DNA of 64,000 nt from Perkinsus marinus ATCC 50983 (Eukaryota > Perkinsozoa > Perkinsida > Perkinsidae). Below are positions 1 through 12,900 of the stretch, piece after piece; the first letter of the stretch is position 1, and each line of letters starts with the position of its first letter. Made by a program: the position numbers and the translations under genes. Below the pieces are notes generated by a model. It made no database searches. It worked only from the letters and a program-made list of their open reading frames with translations, and was not told where the DNA came from. Where the stretch lies: assembly GCF_000006405.1 (NCBI RefSeq), contig NW_003214716.1, positions 95,566 to 159,565 of the forward strand, in the 5' to 3' direction.

Positions 1-423
1 AGTATTGGTGGTACTCACGCAGATCGCATAGTAGCTGCTGATTTGCTCAGATCAGCTCTGCTAGACTTGGCTGCTACCAAGAAGAATTCCGGTGTAGTGA
101 CCATTGACAATTTACTCGGTGAAGACACTTCCCGTACGATTATTATGATGAAGACGGTTAATGAGGACAGCGTTATGAAAGCTCTGACTCAGCTGGTCGA
201 GGAGCTCAACATCCCCAAACCCTCGATGTTTTATACTCCTACTAATCACTCTGCTGTGCATTTCGAGTCCTCTGGTGTTGGTTTTTGCACTGAGTGTTTG
301 AAGAAAAAGGTAGCTATAATGGAGATTCCTTGTGGTAAGGAATACGGAGGTAAAGCTTATATGTGCGAAGAGTGTTATAGTAAACGTGATGATGCTGGCC
401 CTGTTTTCAAGATCGAATACTAG
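1..423 (+). CDS. Unidentified protein, C-terminal fragment with two CxxC pairs
   Basis: The frame is open from base 1 to the TAG at 421-423, so the gene starts upstream of the window. The visible 140 residues end in FKIEY. Near the C-terminus FCTEC and MCEEC form two CxxC pairs about 20 residues apart, which suggests a small zinc-binding knuckle. No intron is seen in this part. I do not recognise the family. The upstream half is not available, so no function is given. Confidence 0.6.
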   Translation, partial: SIGGTHADRIVAADLLRSALLDLAATKKNSGVVTIDNLLGEDTSRTIIMMKTVNEDSVMKALTQLVEELNIPKPSMFYTPTNHSAVHFESSGVGFCTECLKKKVAIMEIPCGKEYGGKAYMCEECYSKRDDAGPVFKIEY

Positions 424-1213
424 ACATTTGATTACTTTTTTATTGTCTTATCACTTTTATCTACTCCTTTCATCGTAGTAGTGAATTCACATGATTTGCA
501 AAGGGTTGTGTTGTTATCGGTTCACACTGGATGGCTGTGTCTTCCACATGAGCGAAGCGATGCACCTATATTCTGTGAGTAACAGAACCGTGGCGATCGC
601 GCCTACACATATTCCGTTGTATTTTTCTGATCTATTTACTTGACCCTTCCCTTTCTGCGCTACGACCAATGGATCGGCAGATGGCCATTCGCTGGCTGGT
701 AGGACTAAACGATCCGTCTCGAATGTATGCTGACGATTCGTCCCCTTCCTCGCGGTGTTCCCAGTTATTTCCACTGCGCTAACTCTTCATTATCAAAGGT
801 ACTGGGCTAAAAACAGTTGCCGCATATGCCATATGCTACTTTCAGCAGAAATTGATTAATACATCGGGACTTTTGATACCAAAACAACAACAAAATCAGG
901 TAGAGGAAATGCCTCATTGAAACCCATGAATGAACTCATACACACAAATCATCCACCAAAATGGCTGCTAGCTCTCAGCATGTCACTTCCAACAGGTGTT
1001 GAAGAACGATCCCGATCAGACGAGACGCTGATACCCTCCGAGTTCTCTTCATAATTCCAAGCTGTGAGTAACACCACCGGGCGACGCTCTTCTTTCTAAA
1101 GTGAAAGTATACTAACAACCGAACTTCTGTCGACTCACATCAGGGGAATAGTCACAATTTAGTGACGGCACTGGACGAAAAGGATCGCGCCATTCGCGGT
1201 ACCTTCCAGAACT

Positions 1214-1301
1214 GGAGTTTCACTCGTGACATGAAATACATATTTCACAAAGCAGCTTTTCACTGAGCATCACGCCACTTCACGCAAGACGGTTGAACTC
1301 C
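1214..1301. mobile_element. MITE-A copy, short
   Basis: Internally shortened 88-bp copy running from GGAGTTTCAC to TTGAACTCC. Flanks are act and aca. Confidence 0.6.
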
Positions 1302-1417
1302 ACAGATACTAATCCTGTTAGATTCATTATTACACATGATATTCATAGTATGGCTATATCCTGTATTTATTATACGTCACATTATTGTTGCTATTTTCAT
1401 GTTTCAATTTCAGTACT

Positions 1418-1556
1418 GGAGTTTCACCCGTTTAACGTGAAGTGGCGTAATACTCCATGCAAATTTAAGACATATACGTCTTCGCGACCGATAACACGAT
1501 TGTTTTTCACCAAGTGAAATATGTTTTTCCACTAGTCTTTTCACAGTTGAAACTCC
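1418..1556. mobile_element. MITE-A copy
   Basis: Full-length copy with both ends (GGAGTTTCACCCG, TTGAAACTCC). Flanks are act and att. Confidence 0.75.
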
Positions 1557-2380
1557 ATTAATCTTTCAACAACATACCATTCGTATGGACTGAGTTGAGT
1601 TGAATGAATGAGGTCATCAGCTGCAGCAATTATGGTATCAGTCAGGAACTTTGGAGACAACCTAAAGAGACAGGCCCTCTAATTTGTATATATCAATATG
1701 ATCAATAATATCCAGTGTTGGAGTGAATTTTCGCCTTCCTCACTGATTATACAAGTTCACATACAAATTTGGGTAGAAGTGTACAGAAACCAATTTCCCT
1801 CGAAATTTTCACAAACGATAGATTGTCCGGTGCAATTCGAAATCCTACTAGAATTGTATACATATTGTTATCATCTATGTATCGCTGCCAAGCAAGCAAA
1901 TATCAAAAACAGTCTCGAATACGCTCGTTCAAACATTGCTAAATTTCCCCCAAAAAATACGTCAAGTTTTTTTTTCATTTCACTCGTGAATATTTAATCA
2001 CTTTCGAGGAGCCACGACTGGACTAATAACAACAATCACATACACATGAAAACGTCTCATGCACTCCGAACCTACTCCGTAATTTCCATCATCTTCGCAT
2101 TGTCACTAACTGTCGGCTGACCTAAGACCAAGATAAGGCACATCACACACTTTGTATTGACACACCTTCGTTCGGTTTCATGACGGCTCCTGTAGACTCG
2201 GAAGCCTGAAAACACCACCAAACGAATAAATCATCTGCGAAATTTATTCTCATCGAGGGCTTTATCTAAGGCACATGCGCACCTCCGGAACGCATCCCTC
2301 GACACTCGCAGTAGTGATGTATGTATGAATAATCTCGAGCTACTCTCTCCGTCCCAATTTGCATACTTATTATCAAATTT

Positions 2381-5300
2381 AATGGCAATATACTATCACC
2401 TTGCCAGAAGGAGTTTAGGAGTGGGAATTCTCACGAGTTGGCCAAGAAATGGCCGAGCAGCCGTCAAGCGATGATCCTCAGCCTGAGTCAGCTTCACGCT
2501 GCCGCACTTGACGCGCGAGATTGACGACCCTATCTTTCTCATGCCAAGGACTTTCACCGCCAAAGTTTCACTAACCCTAGTGTATTAATTTCCCAAATTT
2601 TTTTTGAAATATTTTCTTTTTTTTCAAAGAAAAAATACATCGGGACCATACTTCGACATACAAATAACAGCACTATGAATACAATAACATAGCAGTAAGA
2701 TAATATGTATAGTGTGTTCGATTTTGATAGTTCGAAAGGGAACAAGTGTATATATTTTAGAATTCGCATAATTTCACGATCAAACACCCGCATATTGGGT
2801 AACTATGCGAGTCCTACAGTATTCTCCTGAGGGCCACACCTTCCCAGGTCCTCCACCGTCTGGTTAATGCATCAAAAGAATTGTATAAAATAACAATATG
2901 CAGCGAAAACTTTCTATCAGGCATTCCTCACCCTATATGTGCTCTTCTCCTGTAGTAAATCCAATAACCACCGCCGACACAGAGCCGATCGATGGCTACC
3001 ATCACTAGCCTCAAGGCGACATACAAAGCCACGACTAGATTCGGTCGCAGTTTTCGGATACTCTAACAAGAAAAATAACGTGCATCGACTAATGATGTTA
3101 CTTGTACACTATACGCCTTTTTTATTGCGCCCGATTAACTAACCCGTTAGTAGAAAAGTACAACTACAGTGTAAAACGTTCATTATCATCAGTTTCCAAC
3201 ACATGGCGTGTAAGAATTCAAGTCTAGCAACATCTCCGGTGGCATCCACCTACCTTTCGGTGCTCCTCGAGTATTCGAAGAACGTTCATATTCGTATGGA
3301 GTAACACTCAGATTTTGGAAGATCATCCCACATTGCGATGCCTGGGAACAAGTGCTTCGCTTTGAATGACGATTCTGACTACAGCTATAACAATGGAGTT
3401 TCACCCGTAATATGGGAAACCCCAAAATTCCCAGTTCACTCGAGGAGTGAATAACGCGTAAAACACGTGATGTGTGTTTTTCGCGTGATATGGGGTGATT
3501 CGCAAAGTGTTTTCGATTCGCCACTTCATATCGCGTTTTTCACATGGAGTATTACACCACTTCACGTAGTAAAACGGGGGAACTCCAATCTGCATTATAC
3601 TCGAAATCACAAGTGCAGGTTAATAATTTATAATGTGCAAACAGTTGAATTGATCATAGACATTGGAGTTTCACCAATTTCACGTCAAGTGGCGTAATAC
3701 TCTGTGAAAACCGCGATATTAACGATTCGTAAAATATATTTTTCACTAGTGTTTTTCATATCACGGCTCACGAAACTCCATTATATCCATAATACCCTAA
3801 AAATTCAATTCATACATTTTAAACATTGGAGTTTCACCCGTGACGTGAAAAACGTATTCCACGACTACTGCATATCACCGCTAATATCGCGTTTTTCACC
3901 GAGTATTACACCACTCCACGTAAAACGAGTAGTTGTGAAACTCCAATAATAAAATAATGATCGATCGATTCTCACCTTAGACTGCAGATCATGTACCAAA
4001 TCGCCGTTTCTCTTCCTCCTATTCCCTCTACCCCTCGTCCTAACTCGTCTTTTATTCCTTCTGGACGCTCTACTGCTACTGGACACTGCTGTAGGCTCTA
4101 TCGACTGTTTTTTCGTCATGCCATTTTCAGTGCTGCTTTTTTCACAAGTTGTATTAATTTCTCGATCGTGCAAGTCCCCCACAGGTTCGGTAATATAATC
4201 TCTGTCGCCGAAAATTGCCAGTAACTAAAGTTAACTTAGTTTCACCCGTGATGTGAAAAACACTAGTGAAAAAAACATATTCCGCGACTACTGCATATCA
4301 CCGAGAATAATATCGGGCTTTTTGCAGAGTAATACGTCACTTCGCGTAAAACGGGTTGTGAATTTCTAGCGTAGTAACAAAGCAAAACTACGATCTATGA
4401 GAACTGCAGAGAATAAGTGGTCAATCTGAAAAACTGTTAACCGCATTAGAAAAATTACTGTCAAGGAGAAAATTTCAAAATTTCACTACAAAAAATATTT
4501 GAATGCGATATCGAGGAAATTATTTCCGCAAAAAAACCATTACAATGGAGTTTCACCCTAGTGATATGAAAAAACACTAGTGAAAAAATATCTCACGACT
4601 ACTACATAGGGCGAGTATCGCGTTTTCACGGAGTTTTACGCCACTTCACGTGAAAAAGGTTGTGAAACTCCATTAAATTTCGGAAAATTATGGTATTAAA
4701 ATAAATAAATTAATTCACATTTCAACTCACCGAACCAACTAGCATTAACGCAGCCTCCCGAACTTTCCCATGACTCGATTCGGTACTCCGGCAAATGGCA
4801 TCAGCTAAACCAGGCAATCGCGTAAACTCCGTTATCTAACACATTGAAGAGTTTTACACGTTTTACGTAGAGTGGTGTAATACTCCATTTGAAAAACGCG
4901 ATATGAAGTGGCGAATTGAAAACACTGAAAAACCATACCACGTGTTTTACGCGTAATTCATTTTCGAAACGAAATGTGAAAAGGATATCGCGGATGAAAC
5001 TCCAATACCTCACTGCCTTGCAAATAGCATCAAATACAAATCGATTACTTGGGCGCGCGCTTTTTGCAACAGCCCCGGCCGCAGCCTTACCAGTCTGTTT
5101 TCGATCATCTCACTGAGTTCCACTTCCATCGGTGGTGAAAACAACGATGCTAATGCTAAGAGGGCTGCCCATCTTAGCCGTACACAAGATGGTGAAATCA
5201 AACATCGATACTGAGCAGAAAGAAAGTTATATATTAAATTTCCTTTTGGGAAAAATATGAAAATTCTGAAGGAAATTTTTACACTTCTACCCGAATTCAT

Positions 5301-6754
5301 ATGTAAACTCTTCTGAGCTCAACTGACGAGGAAAGCGAACATATATTCCTACTACTCCAACACTGCCGAACTCAGAAGTTTCCACACTATACAGTGAAAA
5401 ATCTATAATTTACCACAATTTTCTCATCGTTCAACCATGTAGTTGACCATGTGCATATCTTCTCAAATTCTGTTAAGCAACTAGCAAACTCTGACATCCA
5501 GTTTTGGAGGAATATATATTCGCTCTTCTCAGCTGAGCTCAGGAGTTTCCTCACTAATTTTCAAAAACCAGCTACAATTTCCATATTCTCACCAACACAT
5601 GTAGTTGACCATGTGCATATTTCTCCCAACTCTTTATAAACTAATGCTGAAGCTCAGTTTTGGAGGAATGTATATTCACTCTTCTCAGCTGAGCTCAAAA
5701 AAACGAAAGTTTCCTAGAATTTCCCAATATTTCCTCACAAATTTTCATAATGTCATCAACTATGCAGCTAACAATGGAGTTTCACCCGTTTTACGTGAAG
5801 TGGCGTAAAACTCGGTGATATTCGCGGTGATATGGAGTAGTCGTGAAATATATTTTTCACTAGTGTTTTTAATATCACTAGGGTCAAGAAACTCTCACGT
5901 GCATATTTTCGCCCACACTGGCACAAGTCCATTTGAGATGTTAAGAAAACTAGCTTCCAAAATATCAGTGACGAACATATTCTCGCTTTTCTCAGCTGAG
6001 CTCAGGAAAAATTCACCAAATTTTTCAGAAGTTTCCCAAAATTTTTTGCACCATATACATATTTTTCCCCACTTTTCTCACCAATTTATCCACTGCTCGC
6101 GTGTCAGTATAACCGCTAATTTTCGCTTGTAGAACTGACTGGTATAATATACCCATCGTAATGCAACCAAGCGCCCTGTATTCCTAACAAAAAAATTTTT
6201 TTCCAAAAAATTCCAAATATTTCAATACTCACCGAATCTATCGTTTCAGAAGAGGCCAATCGAAGAATATATTTATACTCAGAATTTGACAAAAATTTTG
6301 CAGTGCGTTTTGATACCGGTTGATTCTCAACTCGTTCATATGCTTCCAATGCGGCAACTTTACTCCACAAAAAAAGGACCAACCCTGATACCTGCAAGAA
6401 AAAATAAAACGTCGACTATTATCACATTAGAGTTTCACCCGTTCAACGTGAAGTGGCGTTTTAATACTTCATGTAAATTCAAGACGTGTTTTTTCGTGAA
6501 GTGAATCGTGAAATATGTTTTTCATATCACGGGTAAAACTAGAATCATCATCATAGCTCACCTCAGCTGAAGAACTCTTTGGTAGGAGTTTCTGAAGGTA
6601 CGGTAGTAATCCTGCTTTGAGACATAATCGAATTTCAGATCTGAATTGCAGTGATGGTATATTGTAGGGAAAATCCAATAACAACAACATATACAACAAC
6701 AACAACAACAACAACAACAACATCAACATATACAACAACAACATCAACAACAAT

Positions 6755-6803
<49 letters not shown>

Positions 6804-6866
6804 ACAACATATACAACAACAACAACAACAACAACAACAACATATACAACAACAACAACAACATAT

Positions 6867-6912
<46 letters not shown>

Positions 6913-9900
6913 CGACAACATTCTTACTTTCCCAAATCACAATATATGGCTAGTAATCGTAAACCAGCAATTCTATTCACTGAATGTGATAACACCTGTG
7001 ATAAAACAGCGATCATCCTACAATGAAAACTTTTACGCTACTTCATGTAAAACAAATGAAACTCCAATAAATGAGATACTTCCAAAATCTATGGTGAAGA
7101 AAGAAGCTCAAGACTTGACGAAGTTGATAGGAAATTTATCGGGCAAAAATTGCGCGTTTTACATACTGTAATTTTCCCGTGGGGAACACATCCGATGTAA
7201 CTACGCCGTGTTGTCGGCGTTTTAACTTAACTCACACATATTCACTTTTATTTTAAGCCTCTCAAATATGCTCTGATGTGAAGCATGCTAATATCGACAC
7301 TAATACAATAGATTTTCACAACTACCCGTTTTACGAGAAGTGGCGTCGTAAAACTCGGTGAAAAACGCGATATTCAACGCGGTGATAGTGTGGTGAAATA
7401 TATTTTTCACTAGTGTTCTTCATATCACTAGGGTGAAGAAACTCCAGTGTTGAAGGAATATATGTTCGCCTCATACGAGATTACAACGAATTGTGGTAGA
7501 AGTGTAGAGAAATCAACAAGAATTTTTATATTGTCATCACCAACACATGTACTTGACTATGTGGATATTTTCTCCCACACTGCTCAGTGAACTCCTTCTG
7601 AGCTTCAATGTTGTTGGAGTAGTAGGAATATATGTTCGCTTTCCTCATCAGCTGAGCTCGAAAGTTTAAATACGAATTCGAGTAGAAGTGGTACAAAAGC
7701 CAACAAAAATTTCCGAAAAAATCCCATTTTGTCACCAACACTTGCATTTTTCCCCACACTGGAAGATTGTATTACACCACCAACAATAACACTAATAACA
7801 CTACCATTTTTAAACATGATAATTCCGAGACCATTGAAATTGCAAATGCGTATTCCACACGTAAACATGATTTATTACACTCCCTGAAACAAATTTCCCG
7901 AAAATTTCGACTCACCTGTAGTAAAATCGGAAGTTCTCGCGGAATTCTGCAGTTTTCCGTATCGATTCCCTCCACTAACAACAACAATGCACAAACTAAT
8001 CTCAACTATGCGGAAATCAGTACTCAATGGAGTTTCACAACTACCCGTTTTACGTCAAGTGGCGTCGCAAAACTCCGTGAAAAACGCGATATTCGCGGTG
8101 ATATGCAGTAGTCGTGAAATGTTTTATCACTAGTGTTCTTATATCACGTCTGAAACTCCAATATTGGAGTAGGAATATATGTAATCGCTTTCCTCATTAG
8201 CTGAGCTCAGAAGAGTTTATATACGAACTCGGGTAGAAGTGTATTACAAAAACCAACAATAATTTTAATATTGTCATCACCAACACATGTAGTTGACCAT
8301 GCGCATTCTTTCCTCCTATACTTTCCACCAAACTAATTTCGGAACTCAGATTCTCAGTGTTGGAGGAATATATCTTCGCTTTACTCATTCCTCAATTTCG
8401 TGTACAAAAACCAATAAGAATTTTCATATCGTCATCACCAACACATGTAGTTGACCATGTGCGTATTCCCACCTGAATTGTGTTTTCTCCGCAACCAAAC
8501 ACTAAACGCTCTCAGCTGGTCTCTAAAGAACTCTCTCACAGGATCAGTTCCCCGTATCTGCCGATAATTCGTCGAATCAACAACGGATTCGAAAAAATCT
8601 CGCGCGCCCCACCTGTGAAGTCAGCAGGCTATTTCGCTCGCCTTGCACTACACGCAGTACTGAGGCTTCCATCACGAGTTCCCACGTTTCCCATAAGGAG
8701 TGATGACTACAGTCGGGCAACTCGGGCATTGATACGCTCGTTAGACCGACCAGAGCTGAGGACAAAATGGCATTCGTCTGGCGTTTGGAAAATTCCACTT
8801 TTTTTGCGAACCAGAGTTTCACCCGTGATATGAAAAACAAATTTCACATTTTACTTACTCGCGAAAAACGCATGTGAGCAATGAGTAACACGCGGTATGT
8901 GTTTTTCATGTGATACGGGGTGATTCGTAAAGTGTTTTCAATTCGCCACTTCATATCGCGTTTAACACATGGAGTATTACACCGCTTCACGTAAAACGTG
9001 TGAAATATGAGATATTTTTTTCACTAAAGTTTCTCACATCACCGTGGAAATTTTATTGTGTATAAAAAAATGCGCGCGTTCTCTCTGCGTTATTTCGTTC
9101 AACGATTTCCCTACAACTACACCAGTTGAGCTCTCCAAACACATACCATTCGGAAGAGTGCAGTTCATGCATTCTGCGAAAAAGTACGAAATTGCTTTTG
9201 AGGAAACTCTGTATTGAAAATTTATGATATTTTCACGATTTTTTTGCGATATATTGGAGTTTCTTGACCCTAGTGATATGAAAAACACTAGTAAAAAATC
9301 TATTTCACGACTATTGCATATCACCGCGAACATTGCGTTTTTCACTAACATACCATTTCATGCAAAATGGGTTGTGAAACTCCATTATATATTTTTTTCT
9401 ATATCCTGTATTTTTTTAGCAAACATTGCTCGAAGAATGCCCGTCCCGGGGATCGAACCAACGATCAATACAAAAAATACAATTTCCATTTCTCCATATC
9501 AAAAGCCCTCTAAGACGAATACTCACAAATAAGTCTTTGAGCTAACAAATAGTTGCGAAACAGTGAAGCCAGAACGACATCTTTTCGAAATAAAATCTCA
9601 TATGTATCTGAAAAAAATACAAAAATATACCCGAAAAATTTTCAAATTTTCGCAAACCACCAGCAGGAAGGGAGCTCCACGCTATGGAGTTCATAATACT
9701 GGTAAATACAGAATTCAGCTGTCTGAATTCACTCGAATTCTCCACTTCATTTCCATCTAAAATAACATCTGTTACCACAACAGAGCACTTCAGCACGAAC
9801 CCTCTCCGATGGTGAACTCCCCAAGTTTGCTGAGAATAGCCTCCAATTTGACACTGTCATTATCTTGGTCGAAGCCTAGCAGACACTTCGAGAGAGGACC

Positions 9901-12900
9901 GTAGAATCCCGAGCCTACGAAAGATGAGAAATATAATGGAGTTCCTTCACTCTAGTGATATGAAAAACAGTAGTGAAAAATATATTTCACGACTACTGCA
10001 TATCACCGCGAATATCACCGAGTTTTACGCCACTTCGCGTAAAACGGGCTGTGGAACGCTAGTAATATATGGAGTATTTAAATATCTAAAGAACGGAGTA
10101 CTACTAGACAAACCTACTAAAAAAAGATAACATCCCATTGTCAAAGTACGATATAATAGTATAGATGCACATTTATACTCATTGGAGTTTCACAACTACC
10201 CGTTTTACGTGAAGTGGCGTAAAACTCGGTGGAGAACGCGATATTCGCGCTATGCAGTAGTCGCGAAATATGTTTTTCACTAGTGTTTTTCATATCACTA
10301 GGGTGAAACTCCATTATATTTGTTTTCTTATCTGCCACATAATGAAATAATGACCCCTACATAAGAATTGTAATGCTGTTTTCAATGGCGCCGTCAAACA
10401 CGCTGTGAGTATTTGGGACGGGAGCTTCGACCCTGACAACAAACAACTACGGAGTAGGAATATATCTTCGCCTTCCTCATCAGCTAAGCTCAGGAATTTA
10501 CATATGAATTCGGGTAGAAGTGTAATACAGAATTTTCATATTGTCATCACCAACACATGTAGTTGACTATGTGCATGTTTCAGGGAATTCATTTCGAAAT
10601 TCAAAAATCTCAGTGTTGGAGGAATATATATTCGCTTTCATAAAAGTTTACATAGAAATTTGGGTAGATTTTTACCAAAAAAACCATGAGAATTTTTCCC
10701 AACACATGTAGTTGACCATAACTGCATAAAACAACCCTATACCGTAACTGTTACCGAGATGGGGATTCGTTTCATCTCGACCACAACTAGCCAATATGAA
10801 AATTTCGCTTTTTTCCACGGCATTCGAGTAAAACAAGCCAACCTCATGAAACGCATCAATGTAAGAACCTGAAAAAATTTCAGTAAAATTTCGACCAATT
10901 TAATTTCGCTTACCAGCGCGATCACAGTCGAAAATGTAAACAGCCGGTTTGCCGAGCCAACCGATGAGTTTATGAATGTTTATTGGAGAGCATTCGTCCA
11001 GTGCCTGAAAAAAAATAGAAAATGATGAATAAGTATTCAAATTCGAGGCTGGAAAATATTAACGTGTGTCGGTGACAATGTGAAATCTCTGAGGAAACTC
11101 TTATTGGTTTTTGTATTACACTTCTACTCGAATTCATATGTTAACTCCTGAGCTCAGCTGATGAGGGAAACGAACATATATTCCTCCAACACTGCGTTCC
11201 GCTAGGGAACAAAAAAGGGTGTACACTGACGGGAACAAGACCATGAGAATTCAGCAAAAGAATTTATAGCAGAATTAGTAAACACGATATATGGATGACC
11301 AAAGCGAATGGTAGGAAAAATTGAGGTAATCGTTTTTTTCTTTTTTTCTTATAATATTTCCCATTTTTTCTGATTATTTCTCCCTTTTTGTCGAAAATAA
11401 GATTCTATTCTAATTACTAGAAACGGTATGGAGAAAAAATTACGTATATATTTCCTATTCGGGAGAATGCAAGAGTCTCAACGGAAAATTGCGAAGCCCG
11501 TGGAAAATTTATTTTGAGCAACATTAATATCAAATCCTAAAAATTTCGCTGCAAGTCAACGAGATGATATACTTCTCATCGGGAACTCAATACATTGAGA
11601 ACGATTCGTATTTATACTCGGAGAAAATAAACTAAAACACTTCATATTGGCAGTGTTGGCGGGACATTACAATTCGCTTTGCTCAACCAAGTCTAGGAGT
11701 TTCTATACTGATTATATGCATTCACATGAAAAATTCGCGTAGAATCGATAAGAATTTCCTCACAATTTTCATATTGTCATCAACCCACATAGTTGACAAT
11801 GTCTATATTGCAGTCATAACTCAGATAATAGAAAACCACAAATAGAACTCACTTGATTATACATTGGCAAGGAATGACCGTGAACCATACCAGAGGACGA
11901 AGGATCTGAAAACAAGTAAGGTCTGCTGTTATCAACTAATGTCACAATCATCATCTGATCGTCCCTTCGCCCGAGGACTATCAAAGTGCCTCCCAGACTA
12001 GGAGGCATTTCCAGGTCAATTTAACATTTCCCCAGAATTTTTAATAATTTAACCACTTTTTTTGAAAAAAGTGAAATTACCTTTTTTCAATCTTTTACCG
12101 ACTGATTTTAACTTATTACCCAAAACTTTAATATAATAGCTAGTCTTTTTAAAAACAGTGATATGAAAAACACTAGTGAGAAACATATTCTTTCATCTCG
12201 CGAAAAGCGTACGTGAGCGATTAATAAGCCGTAAAACACGTGATATGTTTTTTAAACGTGAAAATATTGCGCGTATCACGCGTTATAAGAGTTCACATTG
12301 TGCAATACTGAATCCGTAAACATTTATATACGTTCGATACGAGTTCATATGCCAGTATAATAAATAAGGAAGTAACTGTGATACACATATTATATGTAAT
12401 ATTTATCACGCGAAAATCATCCCCAAAACGATACTTCTGTCAAAAAGCACGTGTAGATAAAGATTCAAAACGTGCCCCAGTGATAAGGTACAAAACAGGT
12501 CCGTACATGTAACAGTGCCAGATTGATAACTGAGGTAATGGAAAACAATTCTTTCGGTCGTGCCTGAGGTGATGATCGATTTTCGAATACTCGCGCATTC
12601 GTTTAACTCACTTCTTCGGGCAGTATGACAAACTCTTCTGAGATGATCCGGTCTAAAAAGAAACTATATAAACTCAAAACAATTTTGAATAATTTTCCCA
12701 CTCAAAAATATCACAATATATTGGGGAAAATGCGCACATGGTCAACTACATGCGTTTATGACAAGATGAGCATCTCGAGGAAATTTTTGTTGGTTTCTGT
12801 ACACTTTTACCCGAATTCGTATGTGAATCTCGATTGAACATTATCGCATTGAAGTGGATAAATAACATATCACTCTGATTAATATATATCAAATAAAATA

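Larger units (their letters stand above)
424..2380. other. Spacer or 3' part of the Raptor locus, two MITE-A copies
   Basis: No convincing gene. Minus-strand stretches that could be last exons of Raptor or of a separate gene are 2067-2215 (ending KMMEITE and a stop), 960-1045 (AWNYEENSEGIS) and 590-770, open in two frames. None could be joined with confidence. Confidence 0.4.

Noticed and set aside
514-774. 86-codon minus-strand ORF as Raptor C-terminus
   Set aside because: A second frame is equally open and no Raptor motif is visible; left as uncertain spacer.
6635-6953. Three overlapping ORFs of 100-150 codons
   Set aside because: All are translations of the CAA microsatellite.
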